A stretch of 64,000 nt of DNA, from NCBI GenBank assembly GCA_017746715.1, contig JAGHZQ010000097.1, positions 1-64,000 on the forward strand, in the 5' to 3' direction. This DNA is from Cyanobacteria bacterium SBLK. GTDB taxonomy: Bacteria; Cyanobacteriota; Cyanobacteriia; Cyanobacteriales; Spirulinaceae. Numbering within the stretch: the first letter of the stretch is position 1; each line of letters begins with the position of its first letter. Below the pieces are notes generated by a model that was not told the origin of the DNA, made no database searches, and was given only the letters and a program-made list of their open reading frames with translations. This document shows positions 1-8,234 of the stretch, one piece after another. Both the position numbers and the translations under genes were made by a program.

Positions 1-446
1 ATTCGGGGACGGTTGTTAGTTGGTTAGAACGGAGATCGAGTAGAGTCAGATTGACGAGTTTAGTGATGGATTCAGGGACGGTTGTTAGTTGGTTAGAACG
101 GAGATAGAGTAGAGTCAGATTGACGAGTTTAGTGATGGATTCAGGGACGGTTGTTAGTTGGTTAGAACTGAGATAGAGTAGAGTCAGATTGACGAGTTTA
201 GTGATGGATTCGGGAACGGTTGTTAGTTGGTTAGAACTGAGATAGAGTTGAGTCAGATTGACGAGTTTAGTGATGGATTCAGGGACGGTTGTTAGTTGGT
301 TAGAACGGAGATCGAGTAGAGTCAGATTGACGAGTTTAGTGATGGATTCGGGGACGGTTGTTAGTTGGTTATAACTGAGATCGAGTTGAGTCAGATTGAC
401 GAGTTTAGTGATGGATTCGGGGACGGTTGTTAGTTGGTTATCACTG
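1..446. repeat. 69-bp coding tandem repeat (LRR minisatellite)
   Basis: The motif ggttgttagttggtta recurs at 11, 80, 149, 218, 287, 356 and 425, an exact 69-bp period equal to 23 codons. Units differ at only a few positions (cagggac/cggggac, gaacg/gaact). The array lies inside the LRR gene on the minus strand and continues past the window edge. Confidence 0.95.
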
Positions 447-811
447 AGATCGAGTCCTAATTTTTTAACCCGATCGCACCATTGAGGCAATGATCGAGAT
501 GCCTGCCAAGAAAGTTCGAAATACATCAAATTGGGCAGAAGAGAAACCAGATCGGGGATTGTTTGCAACGGATTATTCGTTAATTTCAAAGATTGCAAAC
601 TCGAAAGAGAAGCAATGCGACGAGGTATTTTTTTGAGGTTATTTCCCTTTAAATTCAGCGATTCTAACTGTTCTAACTCAAAAACTTCTGAGGGAATTTC
701 TTGGAGTTTAAAACCAAAAGCAACAGAATAACCATTCAAATCTAATTTTTTCAGTCCTTGCTCTTTCGCCTCGCGAATCTTATCGAGAAAATACTTCGGG
801 GTTTGACTCAT
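1..811 (-). CDS. Leucine-rich-repeat protein, N-terminal part (runs off window)
   Basis: Reading the minus strand from ATG at 811 gives an open frame of 270 codons to the window edge, beginning MSQTPKYFLDKIREAKEQG. The first ~130 residues hold divergent leucine-rich repeats (LDLNGY, SLNLKGNNL, LKLTNNPL). After KKLGLDL the protein becomes an almost perfect 23-residue repeat with the pattern LxLxxNQLTTVPESITKLVNLT. The N-terminus resembles cyanobacterial LRR proteins that often carry a Roc-COR GTPase region further on, but that part would lie outside the window, so this is inference. LRR proteins of this kind are expected to be protein-binding scaffolds. The DNA of the repeats is nearly identical, which suggests recent unit expansion. 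Confidence 0.8.
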   Translation of the reverse strand, partial: MSQTPKYFLDKIREAKEQGLKKLDLNGYSVAFGFKLQEIPSEVFELEQLESLNLKGNNLKKIPRRIASLSSLQSLKLTNNPLQTIPDLVSLLPNLMYFELSWQASRSLPQWCDRVKKLGLDLSDNQLTTVPESITKLVNLTQLDLSYNQLTTVPESITKLVNLTLLDLRSNQLTTVPESITKLVNLTQLYLSSNQLTTVPESITKLVNLTLLYLSSNQLTTVPESITKLVNLTLLYLRSNQLTTVPESITKLVNLTLLDLRSNQLTTVPE

Positions 812-976
812 TCGCTCTTCTTTCCTCCTATCTCATCCACGGATAACACCCGAACTCACAAAACATAAATCCAGTGTAACAGCCAGTGTAACAGAACGAT
901 ATCGCGATCGCCACGTACCGTAAATCTGCCAACGCGATCGCACCTCCTCCCCTATCTCCGACCAAAAGCGATCGCA

Positions 977-1504
977 TTAAACGGCGAGAGATTTAATATT
1001 GTCCTGAATATCCGCATCAATCCTTTGCCAACCCCGAGCAATATTAAGACTCATATTAATTTGTGCGACCTCCAATAAAGCGCGATCGATCGAATATATT
1101 TTCTCTTCATGCAGCCAAATTAAAATCTCTGCCAAATGCCAAATTGAATGGATTCCCTCATAAACAGAAAGAGGAAGCGTTGAATGACTTTTTTGAATCA
1201 AACCTCTCAGATTTTCTCGATCGCAGCCCAGAATTCGAGCAATATCGGCTAAGCTCACTAAATCGGGAGATGCTTCAATGAATGTTACCGACGGAATCAC
1301 TTTTTTAACATCCGCGATCGCACTAGAAATCGCCTCATAAGCCGATGATGCCTCGCGAATAAAGTTTAGAGCAATATAGCCTTGAGTTCCCACCCCAATC
1401 AAAGCATCATCACATCCTCCTGCATATAAACTCTCGACAAAATCATCGGGACTATCGCGATCGTCTGGGAGAGCAAACTTTAAAGTAAAATCATATTCAT
1501 TCAT
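977..1504 (-). CDS. Putative antitoxin/DNA-binding partner of the upstream HicA-like protein
   Basis: This 175-residue protein begins MNEYDFTLKFALPDD. The first ~85 residues look like a small alpha/beta domain, followed by a segment (SLADIARILGCDRENLRGLI, about residues 84-103) that reads as a helix-turn-helix, then a helical tail. It starts 3 nt after the stop of the 90-residue gene at 1508-1780, so the two are almost certainly co-transcribed and translationally coupled. In cyanobacteria such pairs of a short STPK-NHA protein and a longer HTH-bearing protein recur together. An antitoxin role is inferred from gene order and the HTH; it is not proven. Confidence 0.65.
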   Translation of the reverse strand: MNEYDFTLKFALPDDRDSPDDFVESLYAGGCDDALIGVGTQGYIALNFIREASSAYEAISSAIADVKKVIPSVTFIEASPDLVSLADIARILGCDRENLRGLIQKSHSTLPLSVYEGIHSIWHLAEILIWLHEEKIYSIDRALLEVAQINMSLNIARGWQRIDADIQDNIKSLAV

Positions 1505-1507
1505 CTT

Positions 1508-1780
1508 TTATTTTTCCTCTCTAGAAGAGTCATTAACATTTTCATGCTTTATACAATTATCAACAACTCGACGAATTTGTTTTGCATGATTTCCTGCATT
1601 TTTGGGCGTACTCCAAATACTGGCTATACAAAAAATACCGCCTCGGCATTCCTTGTCATTGTAAGGGCAGTATATTTTTCCCCAAGCATGAGAACCACCG
1701 ACATCAACACGCCAGCCATTTTGTTCGACATATTTTAACGCATTTTCAACTTCTAATTTTGAGTGAGTTTTCCTGACCAT
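1508..1780 (-). CDS. HicA-like candidate toxin (small basic protein)
   Basis: The 90-residue basic protein MVRKTHSKLEVENALKYVE has a HicA-like layout: an N-terminal helix, then GWRVDVGGSHAWGKIYCP with a histidine in the position of the HicA catalytic His (GGSHAWG), then a cysteine-containing loop (CPYNDKEC and FC) and STPKNAGNHAKQIRRVV. HicA toxins are mRNA interferases with a dsRBD fold and one histidine. The extra cysteines and longer loop set this protein apart. It is the first gene of a two-gene unit with the protein at 977-1504. The toxin call is an inference from fold-like features and genetic context. Confidence 0.6.
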   Translation of the reverse strand: MVRKTHSKLEVENALKYVEQNGWRVDVGGSHAWGKIYCPYNDKECRGGIFCIASIWSTPKNAGNHAKQIRRVVDNCIKHENVNDSSREEK

Positions 1781-1838
1781 AGATATTTGTATCGATCGCC
1801 TTCAACAAGAATATCGCATATCTCGATCGGTAGATCGC

Positions 1839-2402
1839 TTATCTTTCTTCAACCCAACTCACTCCCCGATAGAGTTCCGCGATCGCAAATTCCAACCCGA
1901 TACTTGTTAATTGAACAATATCTCCCGCACGATAAATCGTCGTTTTCCAAACGGCATTAACGCGACGACGACACTCGACTTGTATTTGCTCTTGGTCAAT
2001 GAGAATATATTCCTCAAAACTCGCAATATTTTGATAATCGGCAAACTTTACACCACAATCGAAAGCAGCCGTTGAAGGCGACAAAACTTCTGCAATTAAC
2101 TTAGGATAGCGCTTGATATAGCGATCGCCGCGATCGCGAGAATCGCAAGTCACAAACGCATCGGGATAATAATAAAAATCATTGATATAATTGACCTTAA
2201 CATTACCAGAACGCACCGAACAATCGCGATCGCGCAGACTTTGACGCATTAATTCAATCAAATTGAGAGAGATTTCGTCATGGTCGTCACTCCCTCCCGC
2301 CATCGCATAAACCAAACCCCGCCGATATTCGTGACGAACATTACTATTGCGCTCTAAATCGAGATATTCTTGGGGACTAAAATCAACAGGTGTCGCAACC
2401 AT
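1839..2402 (-). CDS. Uma2 family (DUF820) endonuclease-fold protein
   Basis: The 187-residue protein has the Uma2 arrangement: N-terminal SPQEYLDLERNSNVRHEYRRG, then MAGGSDDHDEISLNL, then YYYPDAFVTCDSRDRG, then PKLIAEVLSPSTAAFDCGVKFADYQ and EEYILIDQEQ. These supply the PD-(D/E)xK-type residues (the D in PDAFV, the E in IAEVLS, and the following K). The family is hugely expanded in cyanobacteria and its role is unknown; mobile or conflict-related functions have been proposed. The start ATG at 2402 fits the conserved N-terminus. It stands alone, facing away from the menE operon. Confidence 0.9.
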   Translation of the reverse strand: MVATPVDFSPQEYLDLERNSNVRHEYRRGLVYAMAGGSDDHDEISLNLIELMRQSLRDRDCSVRSGNVKVNYINDFYYYPDAFVTCDSRDRGDRYIKRYPKLIAEVLSPSTAAFDCGVKFADYQNIASFEEYILIDQEQIQVECRRRVNAVWKTTIYRAGDIVQLTSIGLEFAIAELYRGVSWVEER

Positions 2403-2472
2403 AATTCTCTCGGGTTAATTTGCTGAAATTCTAACAATGAGACAGAAATCTCGCAAGCAGATGAGTAAGAAA

Positions 2473-2559
2473 GTAGGGTGTGTTAGCGTAATAAAATGAA
2501 GCGTAACGCACCGCAAGCCTAAAAATCGGTGCGTTACGCTGTCGCTAACGACACCCTAC
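2473..2559. repeat. MITE-like hairpin repeat (GTAGGGTGT...ACACCCTAC)
   Basis: An 87-bp imperfect inverted repeat. The left arm reads GTAGGGTGTGTTAGCG then GCGTAACGCACCG; the right arm is the complement, CGGTGCGTTACGC then CGCTAACGACACCCTAC. The same ends and core occur in a 116-bp element at 37461-37576. It could fold as a long RNA hairpin between the divergent uma2 and menE genes. Confidence 0.8.
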
Positions 2560-2647
2560 AGGCTGCGTTAAAATTAAGACATAGATTATTTTGGATAAAA
2601 TCTTCTGTAAGATAAAATAATATTGTTCTCTCATCGATCGCCATTCC

Positions 2648-4057
2648 TTGCTCGAAGAAATACTCAACACCAGACGCGATGAAAATTGGTTAATCGGTTA
2701 TAGTCCAGACCAATTCTATCCCCTCGTAGAAACCTATCGCCAAGATTTACAACAGCAGGACAAAAACGGTAAAATTTTGTTAGTCGAAGCCGATCGCCTG
2801 CACTTTTTGGCTAAGTTTTCTGCTGCGGTGATTGAAAACTATCCTATTTTTCTCTGCAATCCTCAGTGGGGCGATCGCGAATGGGAACAAGTTTTTCAAT
2901 GGGTAAAACCCAATCGCATCTGGGGCAATTTACCCCCTCGCTTTAGAGTATCCCCAGAATTGCAAAAGATGACCGCAGAAGCGAGAATTATGATTCCAAC
3001 GGGAGGAACATCGGGAAAGATAAAATTTGCCATGCACGATTGGCGATCGCTATCCGCATCGGTCTACGGATTTCAACAGTATTTCGAGCAAAAAGCGATC
3101 GATTCCTTCTGCATCCTTCCCTTGTATCACGTCAGTGGATTGATGCAGTTTTTGCGCTCTTTACTCACGGGAGGAAAGATTTTTATTTGTTCCTATCAAT
3201 CCTTAAAACAAGGCACATTTGGCATCGAAAACCCGAAGGATTTCTTTATCTCTCTCGTCCCCACCCAACTGCAATTTTTACTCGATTTTAATCCTCAATG
3301 GCTATCACGCTTTCAAACTGTTTTATTAGGGGGTGCGCCAATCTGGAAAAAGTTGCGCGATCGCGCAAGGCATTATAAAATTAAACTAGCCCCAATCTAT
3401 GGCATGACGGAAACAGCTTCCGGGGTCGTCGCCCTGAAACCCGCAGCATTCCTAGAAGGTAACGAAAGTAGCGGTCGAGTCTTACCCCATGCAACGGTGG
3501 AAATATTAGACGATCGCGCGACAAAATTAGCAGCACATCGCATCGGCACTGTCTGCATCCAAGCAAATTCAAATCATTGGGGCTATTATCCCCCCCCGAA
3601 AAAGTTTTTAAAAACCGCGATCGCCACGGACGATCTGGGCTATTTTGACGAGGACGGCGATTTATACCTCGTCGGGCGCAACAGCCACAAAATCATTACC
3701 GGCGGCGAAAATGTTTTTCCCGTAGAAGTAGAAACAGCCATTTTAGAGACGAATTTAGTGCGAGATATCTGCGTTATCGGCATCTCCGATACAACATGGG
3801 GAGAAGCGATCGCCGCCGCTTACGTCCCCAAAAACCCCGCGATCGCAGAAGATGAAATCAAACGCAAGTTAGCTGGAAAATTGAGCAAATTCAAACACCC
3901 CAAACACTGGCTCGCACTTCCAGAATTACCGAGATGCGATCGCGGCAAGCTCAATTATTCCCAAATCGAACAATTATTTCAACCCCCAACAACAACCCAC
4001 CCCCCAGCCCCCTCCCAAGAGAGGGAGAGCAAGAGGGGAGCAAACAATAACAAATAA
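2648..4057 (+). CDS. menE: 2-succinylbenzoate--CoA ligase
   Basis: An ANL-superfamily adenylating enzyme that activates o-succinylbenzoate with CoA in phylloquinone/menaquinone biosynthesis. It shows the AMP-binding P-loop PTGGTSGKIKFAMHDW (about residues 117-132), the YGMTETASG motif, TDDLGYFDEDGDLYLVGR and the C-terminal GGENVFPVEVE hinge. The ORF opens with TTG at 2648 and I see no better in-frame start, so the start is uncertain. The last ~25 residues (QPPTTTHPPAPSQERESKRG) are encoded by a dispersed C/G-rich repeat, a foreign tail on an otherwise normal-length enzyme. It is followed after 4 nt by cbiA, so the two form an operon. Confidence 0.9.
   Translation: MLEEILNTRRDENWLIGYSPDQFYPLVETYRQDLQQQDKNGKILLVEADRLHFLAKFSAAVIENYPIFLCNPQWGDREWEQVFQWVKPNRIWGNLPPRFRVSPELQKMTAEARIMIPTGGTSGKIKFAMHDWRSLSASVYGFQQYFEQKAIDSFCILPLYHVSGLMQFLRSLLTGGKIFICSYQSLKQGTFGIENPKDFFISLVPTQLQFLLDFNPQWLSRFQTVLLGGAPIWKKLRDRARHYKIKLAPIYGMTETASGVVALKPAAFLEGNESSGRVLPHATVEILDDRATKLAAHRIGTVCIQANSNHWGYYPPPKKFLKTAIATDDLGYFDEDGDLYLVGRNSHKIITGGENVFPVEVETAILETNLVRDICVIGISDTTWGEAIAAAYVPKNPAIAEDEIKRKLAGKLSKFKHPKHWLALPELPRCDRGKLNYSQIEQLFQPPTTTHPPAPSQERESKRGANNNK
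3992..4040. repeat. Dispersed Pro-rich repeat at the 3' end of menE
   Basis: The stretch with accccccagccccctcccaa followed by gagagggagagcaagagggg is an imperfect hairpin (CCCCTCCC/GGGAGAG) of a type scattered in cyanobacterial genomes. Here it supplies the final codons of menE. Confidence 0.6.
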
Positions 4058-4061
4058 CAAT

Positions 4062-5411
4062 ATGGCCTTAATCATTGCCGGAGAACGAAGCGGTTCGGGC
4101 AAAACCACAATTACCATGTCCTTGCTGGCTTTTTTAGCGCGTCAGGGGCGCAAAGTTCAATCTTTTAAAGTCGGGCCCGACTACATCGATCCCATGTTTC
4201 ATACAGCAATAACGGGGCGTGCCTGTCGCAATCTCGATCCGATTTTGACTTCGGAAACCTATGTAAAATCTTGTTTTTTAAAACACGGTCAAGGCATGGA
4301 TGCAGTTATAATTGAAGGAGTAATGGGCTTATTTGATGGCATAAAAAAAGAAGAAGAAGAGATTAACGATTATGCTAGCACCGCTCATATTGCTCGCATT
4401 TTAAATATACCCATTGTTTTGGTCGTGGATTGTAGTAGTTTATCCGGTTCCATCGCCGCGATTGCTCATGGTTATCGCACTTTCGATCCCCGCCTCAAAA
4501 TTGCCGGCATTATCCTCAATCGCATCGGCAGCGATCGCCATCTAGAATTGCTAAAAGAAGCCCTAGAACCCCTCAATTTACCGATTTTAGGAGTATTATC
4601 CCGTCATGCCGAAATTACCCTCCCCGCGAGGCATTTAGGCTTAGTCCCCACCGACGAACTCGATAATTTAAAAGAACGCTGCGATCGCCTCTCACAACTC
4701 GCCCGAGACGGTTTCAACTGGCAACAACTCCACCCTCTCCTCTCTCCCCCCGCTCCCTCCGCTCTCCCTCGGGCTGAGCGTAGCCAAAACCCCAGTCAAA
4801 AAAAAATTGCCATCGCCCGCGATCGTGCCTTCAGTTTCTACTATCAAGATAATCTCGATTTATTTGCCGATTTAGGCGCTGAATTAATCCCTTGGAGTCC
4901 CCTAGAAGATGAAACCTTGCCCGAGGATATTCAAGGCTTGTATTTTGGGGGAGGATTTCCAGAAATATTCGCCCGAGAATTAGCCGCAAATCAATCGGCA
5001 CGCGAGGCTATTTCCCAAGTCATTCAAAACGGGATGCCGACTTATGCCGAATGTGGCGGATTAATGTATTTATGCAAAAAATTAATCGATTTTGCCGGAG
5101 AAACATGGGACATGGTGGGAATTTTACCTGCAACAACCGTCATGGGAAAACGATTAATATTGGGTTATCGAAAAGCGATCGCCTTGCAAGATAGTCCTAT
5201 TATTAAAACGGGAGAAACGATCTGGGGACACGAGTTTCATCGTTCTTTTTTAACTTGTCAACCCGAGAACCCTTTATTTTCTTTAGAAGGATATCGTCGT
5301 CCGAGTCAAATAGAAGGTTGGAGTCGCGATCGCTTTCATGCTTCTTATCTTCATATTCATTGGGGAACGCAGCAACAATTACTGCAAAGATTGTTAAGTT
5401 TAAATAACTAA
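4062..5411 (+). CDS. cbiA: Cobyrinate a,c-diamide synthase
   Basis: This 449-residue protein amidates cobyrinic acid side chains a and c using glutamine and ATP in cobalamin biosynthesis. The N-terminal half is a dethiobiotin-synthetase-like ATPase with P-loop AGERSGSGKTT (residues 6-16), then VGPDYIDPMFH and EGVMGLFDG. The C-terminal half is a class I glutamine amidotransferase with YFGGGFPE, the nucleophile elbow TYAECGGLMYL (Cys in AECGG) and a GHEFHRS motif. A Ser/Pro-rich insert (about residues 226-247, LSPPAPSALPRAERSQNP) links the halves and appears repeat-derived, in frame. The start ATG lies 4 nt after menE. Confidence 0.93.
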   Translation: MALIIAGERSGSGKTTITMSLLAFLARQGRKVQSFKVGPDYIDPMFHTAITGRACRNLDPILTSETYVKSCFLKHGQGMDAVIIEGVMGLFDGIKKEEEEINDYASTAHIARILNIPIVLVVDCSSLSGSIAAIAHGYRTFDPRLKIAGIILNRIGSDRHLELLKEALEPLNLPILGVLSRHAEITLPARHLGLVPTDELDNLKERCDRLSQLARDGFNWQQLHPLLSPPAPSALPRAERSQNPSQKKIAIARDRAFSFYYQDNLDLFADLGAELIPWSPLEDETLPEDIQGLYFGGGFPEIFARELAANQSAREAISQVIQNGMPTYAECGGLMYLCKKLIDFAGETWDMVGILPATTVMGKRLILGYRKAIALQDSPIIKTGETIWGHEFHRSFLTCQPENPLFSLEGYRRPSQIEGWSRDRFHASYLHIHWGTQQQLLQRLLSLNN

Positions 5412-5615
5412 TACTCAAAATAATAGTTGCCATGATTTAATATCCCTTATATCTAAATTCTAGATAGGGTTCTAAACCGTGTAACTAGAGCAAAAACATT
5501 ATTACAACTCAATTGCGATCGCCGATCGTATATTTTTTTTCTCGATTTTTAACGCGATCGAGGTGTCCTTTGCGTTGCCAATTCATTATCTATCTTGCAA
5601 AACTGTCATATTTCC

Positions 5616-7457
5616 ATGAACTTAACACATCATTCTCTCCTTCGGCAAACATTTCGACTCTTCGATTCTGTTGCCATCCGCACCCACCCCCATATCCGTT
5701 ATTTAGCGATCGTAACTCTCGTCCTTTGTCTTCTCCCCAATATTCTTCAAATGATGGGGATTGATTTTGGTATTGCACCACCATCATTTGACAAATCGAT
5801 TTTAAAACAACAAGACTTGATAGAAATTACCAATACATTACACGGTCTTTTATCTGGCAGTTTTGTCCATACGATTTTGGAATGGAGTGCATTTTGTACG
5901 GGAGTTTTAACCGCAATTTTAGCATTCGTTCATTTTGCCTTAAATCGCGATATTGCGACCCCGATCATGGGATTATCCCTGTTTTATGCAGGCTGTATGG
6001 ATGCCTTTCATACCCTTGCAGCCGATCGCTTAATCTCGGGCGTAGCTCCCCCAGAAACCTTAATTCCTTTTACTTGGGCAATTTGTCGATTATTTAGTGC
6101 CTTAATTTTAATTATGGGAGGCAGTTTATTTCTGATTCCCAAACGATTGTACCCTCAACACAAACTTAGATTCTTAGCACTTACAAGCGCATTCGCCGCA
6201 GTTTTTGCTTATGCAACAATTTATATTTGCGTGCAATTGAGAACGCTACCCCAGACCATGTTCCCTACATCTCCTATTACCCGTCCTTGGGATGTTGCCC
6301 CTTTGATTCTCTTTGTTTTTGTCGGTTTATTTATATTTCCTCGTTTTTATCAACATTGTCCCAATTTATTCGCCCAATCTCTGATTATTAGTACCATTCC
6401 TCAAGTTGCAGCGCAACTGCATATGTCTTTTGGATCGAGTCAGTTATTTGATAGCGATTTCAATATCGCTCATTTTCTGAAGATTTTAGCCTATTTGATT
6501 CCCTTTATCGGTCTTTGTTTAATGTATATTCAGATTCACCAAGAGAAAGAAAATACCGTTCACAAGTTAATTGAAGCAGAAAATGTCATTCAAAGTGAAA
6601 AAATGTCAAGTTTGGGTCATCTCGTTGCTGGCGTTGCTCATGAAATTAATAATCCAGTTAATTTTATTTATGGGAATTTAGCTCACGCGGAAAATTATAT
6701 CGATGAAATTCAAGAAATTGTCAATTTATATCAACACCATTATCCCAAACCACCTCCCACCATTCAACAAAAAATCGACGAGATAGAATTAGATTTTCTG
6801 CTTGAAGATTTCTCTCATCTCGCCAGATCGATGCGGGTTGGAACAGAACGAATTCAGAATATTGTCTTGGCTCTACGCAATTTTTCTCGTTTGGATGAAG
6901 CCGAAGTCAAACTCGCAGATATTCATGAAGGCATTGACAGCACCCTCTTAATTTTAGCCTCTCAACTCAAATCCAAACCCGAACGTTCAGAGATCGAGAT
7001 CGTGCAAAAATATGGAGATATCCCCTTCATTGAATGCTATCCCAACAAACTGAATCAAGTATTTATGAATATTTTGAGCAACGCCATTGATGCTCTGGCA
7101 GAAAAATGCACGCAACAACCTAATTTTCAGCCGCAAATCTGTATTTTTACTCAATTCGATCGCGATCGCTGTACGATTCAAATTCAAGATAATGGTTCGG
7201 GAATTCCAGAAAAAATCAGATCGCGCATTTTCGATCCTTTCTTTACAACGAAACCCGTCGGACAAGGAACGGGGTTGGGTTTATCAATTAGTTATCAAAT
7301 TATTACAGAAACTCATAAGGGTCAACTGATTTGCCATTCAAATTCGGATAGCGGAACTGAATTTAAAATAATTATTCCTCAATCTCTATCCCACCCTCCA
7401 AAAAACTACTCTCAAAAAAATAGAGAATATTTGCTATCTCGCACGAGCAAATCTTAA
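5616..7457 (+). CDS. Membrane-bound sensor histidine kinase (MASE3-like sensor)
   Basis: The N-terminal ~300 residues contain about eight hydrophobic segments, with GLSLFYAGCMDAFHTLAADR resembling the MASE3 integral-membrane sensor domain. A short coiled segment leads to a HisKA domain with H-box SLGHLVAGVAHEINNPVNF, where His of HEINNP is the phospho-acceptor. The ATPase domain follows, with N-box NQVFMNILSNAIDAL, G1 DNGSGIPE, F-box FDPFFTTKP and G2 GQGTGLGLS. There is no receiver domain. I place the start at ATG 5616 because the longer TTG frame adds only seven unconserved residues. No cognate regulator lies nearby, so it is an orphan kinase. Its 3' end overlaps the convergent smpB by 4 bp. 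Confidence 0.9.
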   Translation: MNLTHHSLLRQTFRLFDSVAIRTHPHIRYLAIVTLVLCLLPNILQMMGIDFGIAPPSFDKSILKQQDLIEITNTLHGLLSGSFVHTILEWSAFCTGVLTAILAFVHFALNRDIATPIMGLSLFYAGCMDAFHTLAADRLISGVAPPETLIPFTWAICRLFSALILIMGGSLFLIPKRLYPQHKLRFLALTSAFAAVFAYATIYICVQLRTLPQTMFPTSPITRPWDVAPLILFVFVGLFIFPRFYQHCPNLFAQSLIISTIPQVAAQLHMSFGSSQLFDSDFNIAHFLKILAYLIPFIGLCLMYIQIHQEKENTVHKLIEAENVIQSEKMSSLGHLVAGVAHEINNPVNFIYGNLAHAENYIDEIQEIVNLYQHHYPKPPPTIQQKIDEIELDFLLEDFSHLARSMRVGTERIQNIVLALRNFSRLDEAEVKLADIHEGIDSTLLILASQLKSKPERSEIEIVQKYGDIPFIECYPNKLNQVFMNILSNAIDALAEKCTQQPNFQPQICIFTQFDRDRCTIQIQDNGSGIPEKIRSRIFDPFFTTKPVGQGTGLGLSISYQIITETHKGQLICHSNSDSGTEFKIIIPQSLSHPPKNYSQKNREYLLSRTSKS

Positions 7458-7921
7458 TAGCGTTTTAATGCCCTCTGCATATCTCGCTTATCTTGACGCT
7501 GTTTAATAGTTTCTCGCTTATCATGCAGTTTCTTCCCGCGTCCCAACCCGAGAACGACTTTTACCCAACTCCCCTTAAAATACATTTTTAACGGAACAAG
7601 GGTTAACCCTTGCTGCTCTAATTTACCAATTAACTTATTAATTTCTTTGCGTTTGAGTAATAACTTGCGCGTGCGTCGGGGATCGTGGTTAAAGTATTCG
7701 CCACTGGCTTGATAAGGAGAAATATGTACGTTGATTAATATGGCTTCGCCGTTGCGAATGAGTCCATAACCATCCCGTAAATTAATCCTCCCAGCACGAA
7801 TAGATTTAACTTCCGTTCCCACCAGTTGAATTCCCGCTTCGTAGGTTTCGAGAATTTCATAGAGATAGCGTGCCTGACGATTATCGGCAATAATTTTGAT
7901 ACCGTTGTTTTTCTCGCTCAT
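7454..7921 (-). CDS. smpB: SsrA-binding protein SmpB
   Basis: The 155-residue protein binds tmRNA and delivers it to stalled ribosomes for trans-translation. Recognisable segments are NRQARYLYEILETYEAGIQLVGTEVKSIR near the N-terminus, then the GYGLIRNGEAILINVHISPY barrel, HDPRRTRKLLLKRKEI and GLTLVPLKMYFKGSWVKV. The basic C-terminal tail is GRGKKLHDKRETIKQRQDKRD. Length and order are typical. It converges on the histidine kinase gene with a 4-bp overlap of coding ends. Confidence 0.97.
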   Translation of the reverse strand: MSEKNNGIKIIADNRQARYLYEILETYEAGIQLVGTEVKSIRAGRINLRDGYGLIRNGEAILINVHISPYQASGEYFNHDPRRTRKLLLKRKEINKLIGKLEQQGLTLVPLKMYFKGSWVKVVLGLGRGKKLHDKRETIKQRQDKRDMQRALKRY

Positions 7922-7979
7922 ATTATTCTCAAACCCTTCTCGTTAAATTTTTTCCCAGTTTATTATTATAGTCTTTTTT

Positions 7980-8234
7980 ATGAATTTTGTCAAAGGTTAT
8001 CTGGCTGCTTTGTGCGATCGCAATTTTGCCCCAACGGGATTAAAAGTCGCCGCGATCGTCGGTTCGATTTTGTTGGTTATCAACCATGGCTCGGCACTTG
8101 CAAGCCAACAGATGACGCAAGAACGATGGTTATCGGCAATTTTAACTTATTTAGTTCCCTATGCAGTTAACATTCACGGTCAATTTATCAGCCAGAAAAA
8201 CAGGAAACAATCTCAGAAGAAATCTAAGCATTAG
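7980..8234 (+). CDS. nrtS: NrtS family nitrate/nitrite transporter subunit
   Basis: The 84-residue protein MNFVKGYLAALCDRNFAPT has two hydrophobic segments (GLKVAAIVGSILLVINHGSAL and WLSAILTYLVPYAVNIHGQF) joined by a short acidic/basic loop and ended by a Lys-rich tail. This matches the NrtS family described in cyanobacteria, small membrane proteins implicated in nitrate/nitrite uptake. Only one copy is present here, whereas some species encode two adjacent genes, so it may act as a homo-oligomer. Its 3' end overlaps the convergent patatin gene by 11 bp. Confidence 0.8.
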   Translation: MNFVKGYLAALCDRNFAPTGLKVAAIVGSILLVINHGSALASQQMTQERWLSAILTYLVPYAVNIHGQFISQKNRKQSQKKSKH

